Position numbers and translations under genes: made by a program. A model generated the notes under the pieces. It was not told the DNA's origin. It searched no databases and was given only the letters and a program-made list of their open reading frames with translations. Positions 47,379 to 59,222 of a DNA stretch of 64,000 nucleotides are shown piece after piece. The stretch is from Telopea speciosissima (lineage: Eukaryota; Streptophyta; Magnoliopsida; Proteales; Proteaceae), in contig NC_057922.1 of the NCBI RefSeq assembly GCF_018873765.1, positions 17,745,563 to 17,809,562 on the forward strand. Direction: 5' to 3'. How positions within the stretch are numbered: position 1 is the stretch's first letter; every line of letters starts with the position of its first letter.

Positions 47379-47813
47379 TTAATTTATAGACATCTCATGT
47401 CCATAAATTGATTAAATGATTAATTTGATCAATTCAACACATTCAATTAAATTACTATTTCCCGCGTATCATTTAATCCATAGAATTTTAATTGTTTATA
47501 GGGTCATTACGTGTTCCCACGTTTTACTCCAACATAATCAAAGGAAAAACAGATAGAAAAAACTTTTTTTAGGTTTCATTTGGAAAGTGCTTGTATTTGA
47601 TTTGTCATTTTAAAGAGTCAATGTTCAAAAACTAATACTAACTTGTTCTTCTTCTTTTTTGAGAAAAAAAAAACATAAAGAGAAGGATGAGAAGTGGCCA
47701 AGGGGTTACAAAAACGCGTTCAGACTTCATATTTTTTTAATTATTTTTGATAAGTCAATAGACTAATTTTAGTCTTATTGTAGTTTTTGTTGATTCTCTC
47801 AATCATAGGGAAG

Positions 47814-47980
47814 GATTCGGCTCCTCTCCAGGGAGTCCAGCGCCTAGGGAGTGTCCAGGGGGCATCCAACGGTTGAGCTATGCTGCACACATCTTAGTGT
47901 ACATCTAGGGATGTGTGCAGCACAACCCAATAGTTGGATGCACCATGGGCATGCTGGACTCCTTGGAGAGGAGCTCAATC
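47814..47980. mobile_element. Palindromic MITE with imperfect 9-11-bp duplication
   Basis: The arms are CTCCTCTCCAGGGAGTCCAGC and its near-complement at the right. Inside them GCATCCAACGGTTGAGCT...GCTGCACACATC is mirrored by GATGTGTGCAGC...TTGGATGC. The flanks TCATAGGGAAG (47803-47813) and TCATAGGAAAA (47981-47991) suggest a Mutator-like duplication. Confidence 0.65.
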
Positions 47981-47991
47981 TCATAGGAAAA

Positions 47992-48165
47992 GTTTTCTAA
48001 CAAAAACACCTAACTATTTAAACAAGTAAAACTAGATCTTAAATAATAAATCTTAGCAATCTCACATTGATAAGAACAAGTAGAGATGCCAATGTAAAAC
48101 AATGAGATATTTTTTAAAGACCACTTAGTTATTCATGGTTAAATTACGTCTTTATTGTTTTTCAA

Positions 48166-48202
<37 letters not shown>

Positions 48203-49022
48203 GGTGAGTAGAAGCAACATTGTCAAGGTGACCCCAAGGTCTTAGTAGTAGCAAACTGTTGGGTGCATTGTATAAACCCATAATCCATTTTTTACATGTA
48301 AAAAATATAAAGAATAATTGTTTATAAATCTTACAAATTTTTTTAAAAAAAGTATGTAGGCTTGGGTTAGGGGAGAATCCACATTAGCAATGATAATGTG
48401 GGAGACCACTCGTGTGCCAACATCTATTGTTGCATGTAGTAATATTTGATTAAACTTTATGGAAATTTTTCGTAGCATTGATTTTACAACAAACCTGACA
48501 TAGCCACGTGGTAGAATAATGCCACAGTTACTATGTAAAGAGTTTATTTAATTTAAACTGTTTTCAATCTAAAAATTTCTTCCATTGTGACAATTGATGA
48601 GATTGATCAAATCATCCTTCCATATGCTTTGAATAAGTGATGGTGGAGGAATGCCTTGCCACACTAGTAGACCAGATACCCTTTTATCTAATCATTTATG
48701 ATATTTCAATAAAATTACCTATAGGTATGCAGTTATTTAACAACCCAATTGGACCATTTTCTATTTAGTGAGGGTTTTACCCATTTTCTGGGATCTAAAT
48801 CAATAATAAGGTTATTTTTTGATAAGGTCAGATCCGTTTCATGAAATTTTGACAAGATTGACCATCTATTCCTATGTTTAGAAAAGGAAAAACAAAAGGA
48901 TCTTTGAGCTCTCTTTATGTACTTAGATAATTTTTTGGCTAATGCCCATGAACCTAGGTCCATATAGTGTTTATATAAGTAATTTATCTTACGTGAATAT
49001 TTATTTATGGGATTGAGTTTCC
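47992..49022. other. AT-rich intergenic stretch with a (TA)n microsatellite
   Basis: A (TA)n run lies at 48172-48198. No coding region or transposon ends recognised in the rest. Confidence 0.4.
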
Positions 49023-49152
49023 TTTTGGCTGCGTATATGCTAGTGTCTTCCTGTGTTTATCTCTCTCCTCCCACAATAAGGGACGGGTATATCATTTTAT
49101 AGAAAGAATGAGAGAAACACATGAAGACGCTAGCATATGCTACACAATTTGG
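49023..49152. mobile_element. Palindromic MITE (about 130 bp)
   Basis: The left arm GCGTATATGCTAGTGTCTTC...TGTGTTT is mirrored by the right arm AAACACATGAAGACGCTAGCATATGC. The centre is CTCCTCCCACAATAAGGGACGGG. No target duplication was identified. Confidence 0.6.
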
Positions 49153-49299
49153 CAGTGTTCTTTTTTCCTTTTATTTATTTATTTTTTTGTGAACAGCTGA
49201 ACACCCATTGGTACGTAGCACCAATAAAGCGTGGGTGTTTGGGGACCCTGTTGGCTAAACAACGGTCCAGGGATCAAACCATGGTTCCCTAGGGAGACC

Positions 49300-50870
49300 A
49301 AGATATTTATCTTTAGGGTTTTGCACGCCCTGGGTTAGCCCATGGTGTCCCATGGGTGCCCCATTTTAATTTTAGGGTTTCCCATGGTCGCCCATGGGAA
49401 CCCTGGTGCATCCCTATTAGGGTTTCTCCTTCCCTATTGCATTCAATAAAATTAATTATCACAATAGGGACGGAGAACCTCGTCTCTAGTCCATCACATG
49501 GCAAGAGGGATCCATCCCATACTCGAATGCGCAGCGGAAAATAATCGATTCGAATTTCTTTCGCATCCCATAAATATTAATAATCAATGAACAGAAGGAA
49601 TTAATAAAGAACTGCTAACCTGGTGAGCCTCAAGTGTTGCTCCTCCAATAGACAGTGGTTCTTCCTCCAATGAGCGCTCCAAGCAAACAGATTCGAACCT
49701 CCAATGGTGCTACCAAGGTTCTACACGCCAATCCCAGATGCCCTCAAACTCCTCGGCCAAGACAGATCTAGGGTTTCACAAACCCTAACTCTCAAACACA
49801 GGTGAGAGAAGCAAGAAGAAGAAGAGAGATCACAAGAGGGAGAGAGAGAAACCAAAAACGTAGGAGAGAGAGTGTCTGCTCCAAAAACGTGGAGAGCTCC
49901 TCTTCTGCGTATTTTTGGTCCCCTATTTATAATAATAGGGTTTAATTAAATCCTAGATAGATTTAATAGAGCCCTAGTGAGAGTCTGACTCTCTCTCTCT
50001 CAGTCTCGCAGTTCTGTTTAAACTCAAAGTGCTACACAGGTGAAGAAGCAGAATCTAATAGGGAAAGTATTAATTAGATTATTTATTTAATTATTAATGG
50101 ATAATAACAATTAGCACCAAATCCATTAATTAAAAAAAGAGCCAATTAAATTAGCAAATTCCAAATAACTCCCTATATGATAACAATTTATCATATACAA
50201 CCCCCCCACTAATCAACACCATCATTATGGAATCTAGGGCATGTACACATGTACTGCCAAACCCCAATCCATAGTACATGCCCATATAAGAGCGTCTGTG
50301 CATCCGATCGGGTCCCGCAAAACTCGATAAAACACTTTATTTGAAATAACTATAAATAATGTATCATTTTATGTAAAATAAATTTTGCAAAACCATTTCC
50401 AAAACAGTCTTGGATCAGTTACGATCAGACCATGCCTGAGCAGTCTCTATCTTGGTGTTCCCCAATCGGGCGGTGGTGACCGTGTTGGATAACTCCTTCA
50501 CTCACAAAGTGTTCACGCATTCCCAGAACACCGGCTTTGACTCGCTTGAGTCTCGGTCATTGATGAACCAAAGAATGCGATCACACTTTGTGGCAGGTTC
50601 CCTCAGTGCAGGTGTCGGCGACACATGTCTATCTCTTCCTACATCTGACAGTAATACATGAGGGAATCGACAAAGTAGATTCTTCGCCAATGCACACATC
50701 AAACATGTGAGCACTTGCATTCGTACCCTGACATCACATGTCTAGTATACCCAATGCGACGACCATATGATAAGGGTGTCCAGCCCAAACCCTAGTCGTG
50801 ACTACCATTTTAAGTATAACTTACGGACACATAATGCTCAAAAAGTTTATATCGCATGTGACAATATTAA
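49300..50870 (-). mobile_element. LTR-retrotransposon-derived sequence, probably LTR plus leader
   Basis: A TATA-like ATTATAAATAGGGG on the - strand (near 49935) is followed by a GA-rich leader. Upstream on that strand are a stretch with TTGATTAGTGGGG and long non-coding sequence. The region 49325-49400 has several CCCATGG palindromes. It has the composition of a plant LTR element and no coding region. Ends and target duplication were not resolved. Confidence 0.4.
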
Positions 50871-51033
50871 ACTAAAATGTATAAATGTTCAATACAAAGG
50901 TGAACCGGGTTGAACCGGACCGAACCGGGTTTGATGGACACACACTTGTCCAACAGACCCTTGTCTTTACAGCTTGGCAATATAGATTACTTTTCAACTC
51001 TGATATGATTATGACAATGCTAAAGAGAGGGCG

Positions 51034-51150
51034 GGCTTCAGTGCAATGATAAGGTTGCTTCATTGCGACCTAATGGTTGTGAGTTTGAGTAAGGAAACAA
51101 CCTCTTCAAGAGGTAAAACTACTTATATTATGACCCTCTTTAGACCCATA
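51034..51150 (+). mobile_element. Diverged, truncated Au-type SINE
   Basis: GTGCAATGATAAGGTTGCTTCATTGCGACC is the Au 5' region seen in the copy at 4037-3872 (shown here in two blocks: GTGCAATGATAAGG and TTGCTTCATTGCGACC). A weakened box B (GTGAGTTTGAGTA), AAACAACCTCT and TATGACCCTCTTTAGACCC follow in the expected order. The 3' end is missing or too diverged. Confidence 0.7.
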
Positions 51151-51185
51151 ACGTGATGCATGTCATACACTTTGATAATTATCTC

Positions 51186-51360
51186 TTGCAATTCCCTGCC
51201 TGGTATAGTTCCCTAGTGCCTCTAATAAGAGGGGGTGGATTCCACCTAGATAGTGTGTTCGAGCAAGGGGTAAAGTGATCATTTTTACTCCCCTATGAGA
51301 GGAATTACAGAAATTGTACTAGCCAGCGAACCGCAGGGGATAAAAATCCCCATAAACCCT
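51186..51360. mobile_element. Decayed relative of the foldback MITE at 11670-11853
   Basis: It shares TGATCATTTTTACTCC, TATGAGAGGAATTA, AGCGAACCG-like sequence and GGGGATAAAAATCCCC in the same order as the right half of the 11670-11853 element. The left half is poorly conserved. Confidence 0.45.
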
Positions 51361-51645
51361 GTCTGGTGGGGCCATTTTTATTTTATTGAAGTTGATACAC
51401 TTGACCCCTCTTATTATGGCAATGCTTAAGCCTTAAGCACGAGGCGGTGAAGCCTCTCAAATCTAAAGATTCATGAAGGGTGAAGAGTGAAGAATGTTTT
51501 CTCCACCAAAAAATAAAACCAAAAAAAAAAAAAAAAAAAAATCTTTTCTGACTTTCCAACGGCTAGATCGACTGCATGGTGAGGCCATTTTCATCCATTA
51601 AAGATGATTCACTTGCGCCCTTTTATTATGGCAATGCTTAAGCCT
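51361..51645. repeat. Diverged direct repeat, about 75 bp, two copies
   Basis: Segments near 51361-51432 and 51573-51644 both contain TGGTG(A/G)GGCCATTTT and end TTATTATGGCAATGCTTAAGCC. A poly(A) run (51522-51541) lies between them. Confidence 0.6.
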
Positions 51646-52059
51646 AAAGAAACCCCTCTGGCATAGGCGTGTGACATACATCACTACTTATAGCTGATTT
51701 TGCATGACAACTTCACTTATTTTTTAAAGATCACATGCTCCAACCCACATTTTACAATGGATTCTGCCCATAGGTTTACAGTGCCAATAAGCAAATGAAC
51801 TAGATTTTCCCCTTCCAGCATTAGAAAATAATTAGAACATTATTTACTAAAACAATTTTACAATTATGATCTTGTAGAAATTTCATAATAAAATATACAA
51901 CATAAACAATCAAAAATCAACCAGATTAAAGTGGATTTCAATTTTATTATGATTATCTAAGTTGGAGATTAACTGACTTGCTAAATGCAGTGATAAAAGC
52001 ATTTAATTGATGCACAATAACTCTTGAAACATGCTTGATGACGCATATTCACAAAGGCG

Positions 52060-52218
52060 AATTTTTATCCTCTCAAGTGCGGTGTACTGCCCAGTGCATC
52101 ACATTTGAGAATCCAACCGTACACTCAGTACTTGAGAAGATGAAAAGGCGCCATTGCCCATAATTTTTACGGTTGGAATCTCAAGTCAATGCACCACACT
52201 TGAGAGGATAAAAATCCT
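52060..52218. mobile_element. Palindromic MITE with imperfect 9-bp duplication
   Basis: The left end TTTTTATCCTCTCAAGTGCGG is mirrored by the right end CACACTTGAGAGGATAAAAA. Inside, AATCCAACCGT and ACGGTTGG also pair. The flanks ACAAAGGCG (52051-52059) and ACAAAAGCA (52219-52227) match at 7 of 9. Confidence 0.65.
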
Positions 52219-52229
52219 ACAAAAGCAAA

Positions 52230-54430
52230 TTAGATTCAATTTTTTGAATTATGTCACACACACAAATCTATTTGTCATGGCGTGAAAGCATTTGTATTAA
52301 AAAAAAAATGACGTATCCAATGCACGAGGGCGGCTCTCGCCACTAACATAATGAAGTTGTAGGTCCCAAAAGAAAAGGTCAATTGGTTTAAGTTAAAGAA
52401 CACATAAAACTCTTTGAAGCAACGCTCAAGGTATCACCTGAAGGTCTTTGAGATCTGTAGTCCTTACAAATATATTTTTTTACATGTGATATAATTTCCA
52501 ACCATGAAGCATCATTTTTTATTATTGTTTTAGTTTTTGGTTGGCAATATGAACTCATCTACTAATAGAAACAATTTGTTGCTAAACAGCTTCGAAACAT
52601 GGTTAAAATCAGATACCCATCATCATGTCGCTCATCACCAAGTAAGAAAGTGGGACATGATTCATGGTAATCATGATTTTTTTTATTCATAATTAATGTC
52701 GTGGCTATGAACTTAAAGGGAAGAATTTAGCCTTTTTTTCTTATATATAGACTATAGAGTGTTCGTGCAAAAGTCTTCTTTCTAGATAATTAGTTTTATA
52801 AGACAACATGAACACATCTTTCATTCAAATTTCTTTTTTTTTTTTTCTTTTTCTTTTTACCACTAACTTTATAAGGAGGACAAAGGTTTGCTAATATGAG
52901 TAATGATATAAATAGACTTTCTCTAATACATCTTCAAAGAAAATTATCAAGAATGTCTTGTAAAGTTTCTTTTGTTTAGACATGAATCTATAGCAATTTA
53001 AAGGACTTTTCTCCTTGTAGAGTTGCAGTTTCAAGTTTCAACAATCAAACATTGGCTCTTTTGTTAAACATGTTATCATTCAATGGGATTTTGTTTTGCC
53101 ATTGCAATAAATGTTTCCTAACTAAGGTTTTTCAAGTTTCTAGAGCCCATATTATCAAAAAAAATTATATAGTCATTTGAGATCATGGTTTGAGGAATCG
53201 GTATTGGACCGACTGGATTAATTGATTCATATCAGTATAAGTAGGGACTGATACTAATTCTTAAACCACGAGTTAGGTATTTTCACCCTTTTTATCATTT
53301 TTCCTCCATGATTGATGCTTGTATGAAAGTTGATTTGTACTCAATGTGGTAGCTATGTGGTGATTATTAATTTTGTATTTTGATTATTTTTAAAAATAAA
53401 AATATAATTAAGACTTGATGTTGAGATTATGGTATGTCGTAGATCCAACATAGCTCTACATGTTTCATGTAATCAACTTTGTTTTATTTTTTTTTAAGTG
53501 GATATTTCCAAAAAAAAAAAAAAATCACCGAAATACTGTTTTTATGGTGTTTTTCTTAAAATATTATTTTTTGAAAAAATAAATTAAAAATATATTAAAT
53601 ATGATGCTAGGGACCTAGGGTTATATTATATTGTGATTCCTACATAGATCTACAACATTGATTGAATCATCTTTGGTTTTGGGTGGATTTTTCCACACAA
53701 AATCCAACAAAATATTGTTTAGGAAAAAATTAATAAAAAAACATATACTGAATATAATGCGGGGATTGTATATGTTGTAGATAATAATGTGTTTTACAAC
53801 CTTTATTTTTGGACTTTGGGTTGTCAAAAAAAATTGCAAAAAATGGTTTATGGAATATAAAATTTTGAATAATTTTAAAAACCAAAAAAAAAAAAAAATT
53901 CCCAAAAAAATGGAAATGATGTATTATATGTAAGAATTCATGATTTGAAAATTTTATAATTTTTAATAGCTATTAGTTTCCTTTTCGTAATAAAATATTA
54001 TTTTAATGGAAATAAGAGTTAAAGTAATTTAATTTTACAAAAATGAAGATGTACATGTTGATGAAGTAAATACACATGTTGACCTAATCTTGAGTTTTTC
54101 TAAATTTTTTAAATTTATTTTTTCAAAAAATATTTATTTGTGGGTAAAATATGATTTTTTTTAATTATAGATATAAAAAATTAAAAAAATGTGATATATG
54201 TGAAATTGTTGGGTGAAGATTCATTATGCATTATTAACTATATTTTTTTCTATTTAATTAAAAGCTATTGTTTGTCAACAACAATACTTAATTCAAATTT
54301 ATGTTTGACAACCCATTATGCATTAGATAATTCAAATTTATGTTTGATAACTAAAATATTATTTTTTTATGTAATTAAAGGTTAGTGTTTGATTTTTTTG
54401 ACATTATATCTTTTACCAAATAAATGGCAG
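52230..54430. other. AT-rich, low-complexity intergenic region
   Basis: Long A and T runs and no coding region. A short foldback (53183-53273) has ends CATGGTTTGAGGAATCGGTAT and ACTAATTCTTAAACCACG. Segments around 53410-53580 and 53600-53720 look like weakly similar copies (TAGATC(C/T)AACAT, TTTCCA, AAATATT). A 23-base unit TAATTCAAATTTATGTTTGA recurs at about 54290 and 54328. Confidence 0.4.
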
Positions 54431-55100
54431 ATGCATGCATAGGATCCAAGGTAGGTTTTTGCAATCAAACGCATTGATAAGGATGACAAGAAGATGCAAT
54501 GCATCTTTTATGGAAAGATCATCTCAGGGGATTAATAGATTGAAGCACCGGCAACCTAGCTCACAAAAAAAGGCAAATGGCATCCTGCTTCCATGTCCCA
54601 TTTCATGTGATGAGATAGTTTCAAGAACGTTTGAATGTGGGAATAGTTGTTGTAGTTGCCAGACATGGACAGGTAGAACTTGAGATGAAGGCTGCTAGGG
54701 GAGGAGAAAGCAGACACAGATCCGTCAATCGGTTGGGGGACCGAGAGTACGAGGATTTGATTACTGGAGATGGCCATGCATCTATCTGAATGAGATTTTT
54801 TACTTCACTAGGGGTTGAAAAATCATTTCGTGCGCTCCTATGTCTAGGCACAGGAATCACACAATCAAACTTTCTTTTTACATAAAGAAAAAAAACAAAA
54901 AAGAGATTCCCACAATTGTCTTTGTTTGTAATGAACTCATGTGGAATTACTTGTTTTTGTCCACTTTCCAAAACATTTGTTAATGAACCCAAGGGGATGT
55001 TTATATAGGGCTGCTGCCAACTTGGCCCATGCTCACAATGGTTTGGAATCACACCAACCAATCTTTCTTTCATTATAGAAACTCTAGTTTCTAAGAATCT
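54431..55100. other. Repeat-like sequence of unknown type
   Basis: The segment has a base composition distinct from the AT-rich region on its left and several short open stretches on both strands, none with a recognised domain. It may be part of a transposon. No ends were found. Confidence 0.25.
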
Positions 55101-55102
55101 AA

Positions 55103-55253
55103 GGCTATATTTGGATGTCAAGAAAAGAAAAGAAAAAAAATAAATTCAAGAACATTTGAATTTGAAGAGAGAGAGAGAGAAACATAAATAATTATTGCAT
55201 CATCATGATTTTCATCTCATAAGTTTTTCTTTTCTTGGCATCCAAATATAGCA
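55103..55253. mobile_element. Tourist-like (PIF/Harbinger) MITE (151 bp)
   Basis: The left end GGCTATATTTGGATGTCAAG is mirrored by CTTGGCATCCAAATATAGC at the right, flanked by TAA on both sides (55100-55102 and 55254-55256). A (GA)n run lies in the centre. The 3-bp TAA duplication and GGC ends fit PIF/Harbinger. Confidence 0.8.
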
Positions 55254-55394
55254 TAAAGTGATAGGGTTCTCTGAGCATTTGCCATGGGGAACCCACTAAT
55301 CAAGATCGATGAAATGCATTTGTAAATAGCGATAGAGAGGTCATTTCTTGTGAATAGGAGAAAGATACAGAAAGAAAAGGTGATAATACACTAT

Positions 55395-55640
55395 GGCATG
55401 GTTTGAGATATCGGTATCGTATTGATCGTATCAGGTGATAGGTAACGGTTTTGCTAGTCGACGATGCCAATACTATGTGGTGACATGGTACGGACATGGT
55501 GTAAAACAATAAAAAAAATCTATTTTTCAAGGGAAATCAAGGGCTAATTTATTTGAAACGACTGATCCATGTTGATACAGATACTATATCGATTTTGCAG
55601 GTGATCGATATCCAAATCGATACTGTGCTTTAAAATCATG
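55395..55640. mobile_element. Inverted-repeat element of the GGTATCG family
   Basis: The left end is CATGGTTTGAGATATCGGTATCG. The right end, read in reverse, is CATGATTTTAAAGCACAGTATCG. The interior has TCGATATCCAAATCGATA and similar. The flanks CACTATGG and CACTACAA match at 5 of 8, so an old 8-bp duplication is possible. Confidence 0.45.
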
Positions 55641-56188
55641 CACTACAATTTGATCAAAAAATCTTTTTCTAAATATAAAATGGGCAAGAGATCACTATTT
55701 GGTCATATAGTCCTTGCATCAACACAAGAACTAATGAAAGCTCGTAATATATGTACGGATGGGAATTTTTTTATTTCAATAGGCGCAGGAGCTACAAGAC
55801 CATGCAGTGTTATATTTCCCATATAAAATATCAAGAACCAAAGATTGCCATACATTTTTGTTAAAAGAGGTTCAACAAGTTTTTTTTTTTTTTTTTGGGT
55901 GCAAAGGGCCCTCAAAAGTCCAACAAGTTTATTAGGGTTAAGCTGAGGAAAACTAAAATTTTACCTAGTCAAGAAAGTGACTATTACTTAAAATTGAATA
56001 AAAAGAGAAAGAAAGCACCACTTTAGATATCCTTAGATTGCTTTGATGTTTCAAGGAAATTGGGGCTACAATTTCTAACCAAAAGGTTTCTTTCCGTCGC
56101 TTTCCGCAAATTGTAATCTATCAATACCTTCAACAGTAGGACAATGGTATAGAAAAAATAATGAGAGTAAAGTAAACTAAGGCTAGGC
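55641..56188. other. Intergenic, left flank of the copia element
   Basis: Segment 55700-55805 (GTCCTTGCATCAACACAAG, then GCAGGAGCTACAAGACCATG) is a repeat fragment. A similar start reappears at 63967-64000 (GGTCCCTGCACCAGCTCAAG). A T run is at 55880-55896. No coding region. Confidence 0.35.
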
Positions 56189-56600
56189 TGTAAGATATGG
56201 GCTAAATTAATTATTTGGGTTGATCAGTTGGTGGGAATTAAGTTACACAGACCGGTTCGGTTCACTCTCAAGTTTAGGGATATGCTGGCCCAACCCATGG
56301 TGGTTTAGGGTTTAGGGTCAGGACAGTATTATTATATATACTTAATTCTGGGTCCCCACTGCACTCATTCGTTCTTCTCCACTTACCACTAAAGTTAGAG
56401 AGCAAACAAAGAGGCTTGAAGTCTTGTGGAAGATCCAGGATCGGGAGAGCAGAAATCCGTTGGCAATTGCATCGAATCTTCTTCAATATACCACGGTGCA
56501 AGGTACGCTTCCATTCACCGTTAATTGTTTTGAATCGTATTCGAGTTCTTGAATGGGACACCATTAGGGATTATGTTAAAACCCCTATTTAGATTCTACA
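56189..56600 (+). repeat. 5' LTR of the copia element (412 bp)
   Basis: It begins TGTAAGATATGGGC and ends GATTCTACA. A doubled telomere-like motif (TTTAGGGTTTAGGG, 56304-56317) sits about 15 bases before a TATA-like TTATATATA (56332-56340), which is the likely promoter. Confidence 0.95.
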
Positions 56601-56601
56601 T

Positions 56602-56613
56602 TTGGCATCGAGC
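56602..56613 (+). other. Degenerate primer-binding site (initiator Met tRNA)
   Basis: TTGGCATCGAGC begins just after the LTR and resembles TGGTATCAGAGC with a few changes. Confidence 0.6.
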
Positions 56614-57402
56614 AACCCATTCGGGCTAGAATCGATTAAAATATGTTTATTAAATTGATTTGTTTTTTTTTATTATTAAAAAATAATAATAATAATTCTC
56701 GGCAATCGGTGCAAGTGCACACCCACGTGAAGCTTTCATTTGTGTTGGTGCTTCTGTCCAGAGCACCATTGCATTGCCATTGCATTGCGTTGCCTCTGCT
56801 GTATGTTGTTTTAATAAAAAAATAAAAATAAAAACCCAAAACCAGAGATGGTTCTTGCAAGGGTTTTTGCCGGATTTTATCCGGACTCGACCTTGTGGTT
56901 GGTCGCCGGTGAATCACCTCTCTTGGCTGGGATTTTCGGCCGCCATCACGTTACTATGGCCGCAGTTCGCGGCTGCTTCCTTGCAAGCAAAACCTAGAAG
57001 ATTTTGAATTTCGACAACGGTTCTGTTGTGTTTGCGTGAATTGGGGAAGTGCTGCGTGGTTTTGGGGAAGATGAGGGAATATTCCCTCATATTCCCTAAT
57101 CCACTAACATCTTTAAAAAAAAAAAAAAAAAAAGGTAAAATGTAAATGCTTAAAGTAAATACATTAAAATGGGTCAAACGGTTATATAAAGGGTTTAGTT
57201 TGAATCGGGTCAAACCAAACCCAAAGGAAACCAAAACGGGTGGCCAAACCGGTTCAAACCATACCCGACCCGGTTCGGTACTCGGTTCGACCCGAGAACC
57301 CGCTAACTGATCCGGAAAAGCGACACATCGGGTCATCGGTTACCCGGTCGGAGATCCGCCGGAATCTTGTTTCCGGCGGGAGGAACTCCGGTATTGACCG
57401 TT

Positions 57403-57433
<31 letters not shown>

Positions 57434-57901
57434 CCCAAAGAGGGATTTGGTTTGGTTTGATTTATTTATTATTTCAGATTCTGCTATTTCTGTTTTGTTA
57501 TGAAACTTTTAGAACTGTTTCTGTTTTGAAACATATTTCTGTTTCTGTTTCTGTCTCTGGTTCTGTTTCTCTAATGAAACATATTACTGTTCTGTTTTCT
57601 GTTTCGAGACAGATTTCTGTTTTAGAACAGAATATATGTTCCAGAATTGTTTTGAGACTATTCTAGTATGGTTTTTTTTGTTTCTGTTTTTGCTCCGACC
57701 TATTCGGAAAAATTGTTAAATGTTCTAATCTTGTAAATGTGCATATTATGCCGCATTTGGTTTCTAATATCTAAGAAACCCATTGGATTGTATGTTCTCA
57801 TACATGTACATGTATACACAAATCTCTAATAGGAACAACATGATAGGATTGAGTGGAATCCACCAAAGTGGTACATTTAATTCAATTGTGTCTTTCCCTA
57901 A

Positions 57902-58162
57902 CAGTAAAGATGGCATTTTCCCAAAGGTAATGTCATCAAGTATAGGCATATGCACATGTATAAGAAGAGACACTGGCTTAGGGATTCTTTTGCCCAAAGG
58001 TGATTGAATTTTCAAAAGTTAGTGTTCTTTTCACAGTAAAGATGGCATTTTTCAAAGGTGATGTCATCAAATTTGTAGTGTTTAAGACTGTAAAAGAAGG
58101 GACATGACTTAGGGTTCTTTTGCCCAAAGGTAATTGAATTTCCAAAAGTTGGTGTTATCTTC
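57902..58162. repeat. Tandem duplication, 132-bp period, in the copia leader
   Basis: Copies start at 57902 and 58034 with CAGTAAAGATGGCATTTT and share AATGTCATCAA/GATGTCATCAA, CTTAGGG(A)TTCTTTTGCCCAAAGG and AAAAGTTGGTGTT-like ends. They differ by several substitutions and small indels. Confidence 0.8.
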
Positions 58163-58263
58163 ACGAGTCAATTAAAAAAAAAAAAAAAACACATTCTTTG
58201 TTGTTGCTTGTTTTGAATTTTGATTCATGTTTTAAACTAGCATGCCTTGTGTTGATTATTGTC

Positions 58264-59222
58264 CTTGTAGGATGGCTATTCCTTCCAGTTATTTGTCCTC
58301 TATCCCAATTCTCACTGGGATAACTATCATAAATGGGTGGAAGATTTGGGCTGCATTTGGGTCTTCTAGACTTAGACTTGGCACTAAGGGAGCCTAAACC
58401 TAGCCCTCTCACCGATAGTAGTACTACGAGGAAAAGGCCAAGTTTGAGAAATGGGATAATGCAAACGAAAGTGTATTTTAGTTGTGAAAAAGGGGTTCAC
58501 GAGACTATACGTGGGAATGTAGAAGTCAAAGATCTCTTGTAGAGTTCTGAATGCTATAAAGGCTAGGTTTGAACTTAACACAAAAGTGAATCAAGTGACT
58601 TGATGAGTAAACTTATGAATCCTCATTATGATGGAGGCAGTGTTAGGGAATACATCTTGGGCTTAGCTACTATTCTGCCAAGTGGGGATCTTGACATCAA
58701 AATAAGTGATGATCTTGTTGTGCATATTGCTTTGCATACCCTTCTGGTCCATACAAGGTTCTCCAATCTACTTATCTTGCCGAGGATAAGTGGAGCTTGG
58801 ATGAGCTTATCTCCATTTGCACCCAAGAGGAGAGAAAGTTAAAAGCAGAACAAAGTTGAGAGTGCAAATGCAACTTTTCATAGGGGATCTAGTGGTGGAC
58901 CAATTAGGAGGGACAAGAAGTTTACCAAGAGAGGAGATTCAATCCTTATGGCAAGACAAGGGGTACTCAACAGTCCAAGGCATCTCGGAATGCTCGGGGT
59001 TCCACGGATAAAAGGACACAGGCAATATAGAGTGTTTTTGGTGCCACAAGAAGGGACATTACAAGAAGGACTGTTTCATTTACAAGGGATGGTTACGGAA
59101 GAAGAAGAATTCGGGTATTGATCTGTCACTTGTTTGTTTTGAATCTTTTGCTATTGATGCTCCTATGAATTCTTGGTGGATTGATTACGCATCCTCAATA
59201 CATGTCACTCATTCCTTGCGGG
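58264..59222 (+). pseudogene. Copia gag and protease remnant
   Basis: Gag pieces occur in several frames: a stretch with LHLGLLDLDLALREPKPS (from 58333), another with SVREYILGLATILPSGD (from 58600), and a CCHC zinc knuckle (CFWCHKKGHYKKDC, 59033-59074). The protease start (SWWIDYASSIHVTHS) has Asp-Tyr-Ala where copia proteases have Asp-Ser/Thr-Gly (59183-59191), so the catalytic motif is lost as well. At least three frame changes and a stop separate these pieces. Confidence 0.8.

Noticed and set aside
54621..55121. 166-codon open stretch on the - strand
   Set aside because: It has no domain recognised, contains low-complexity stretches and overlaps the start of a MITE.
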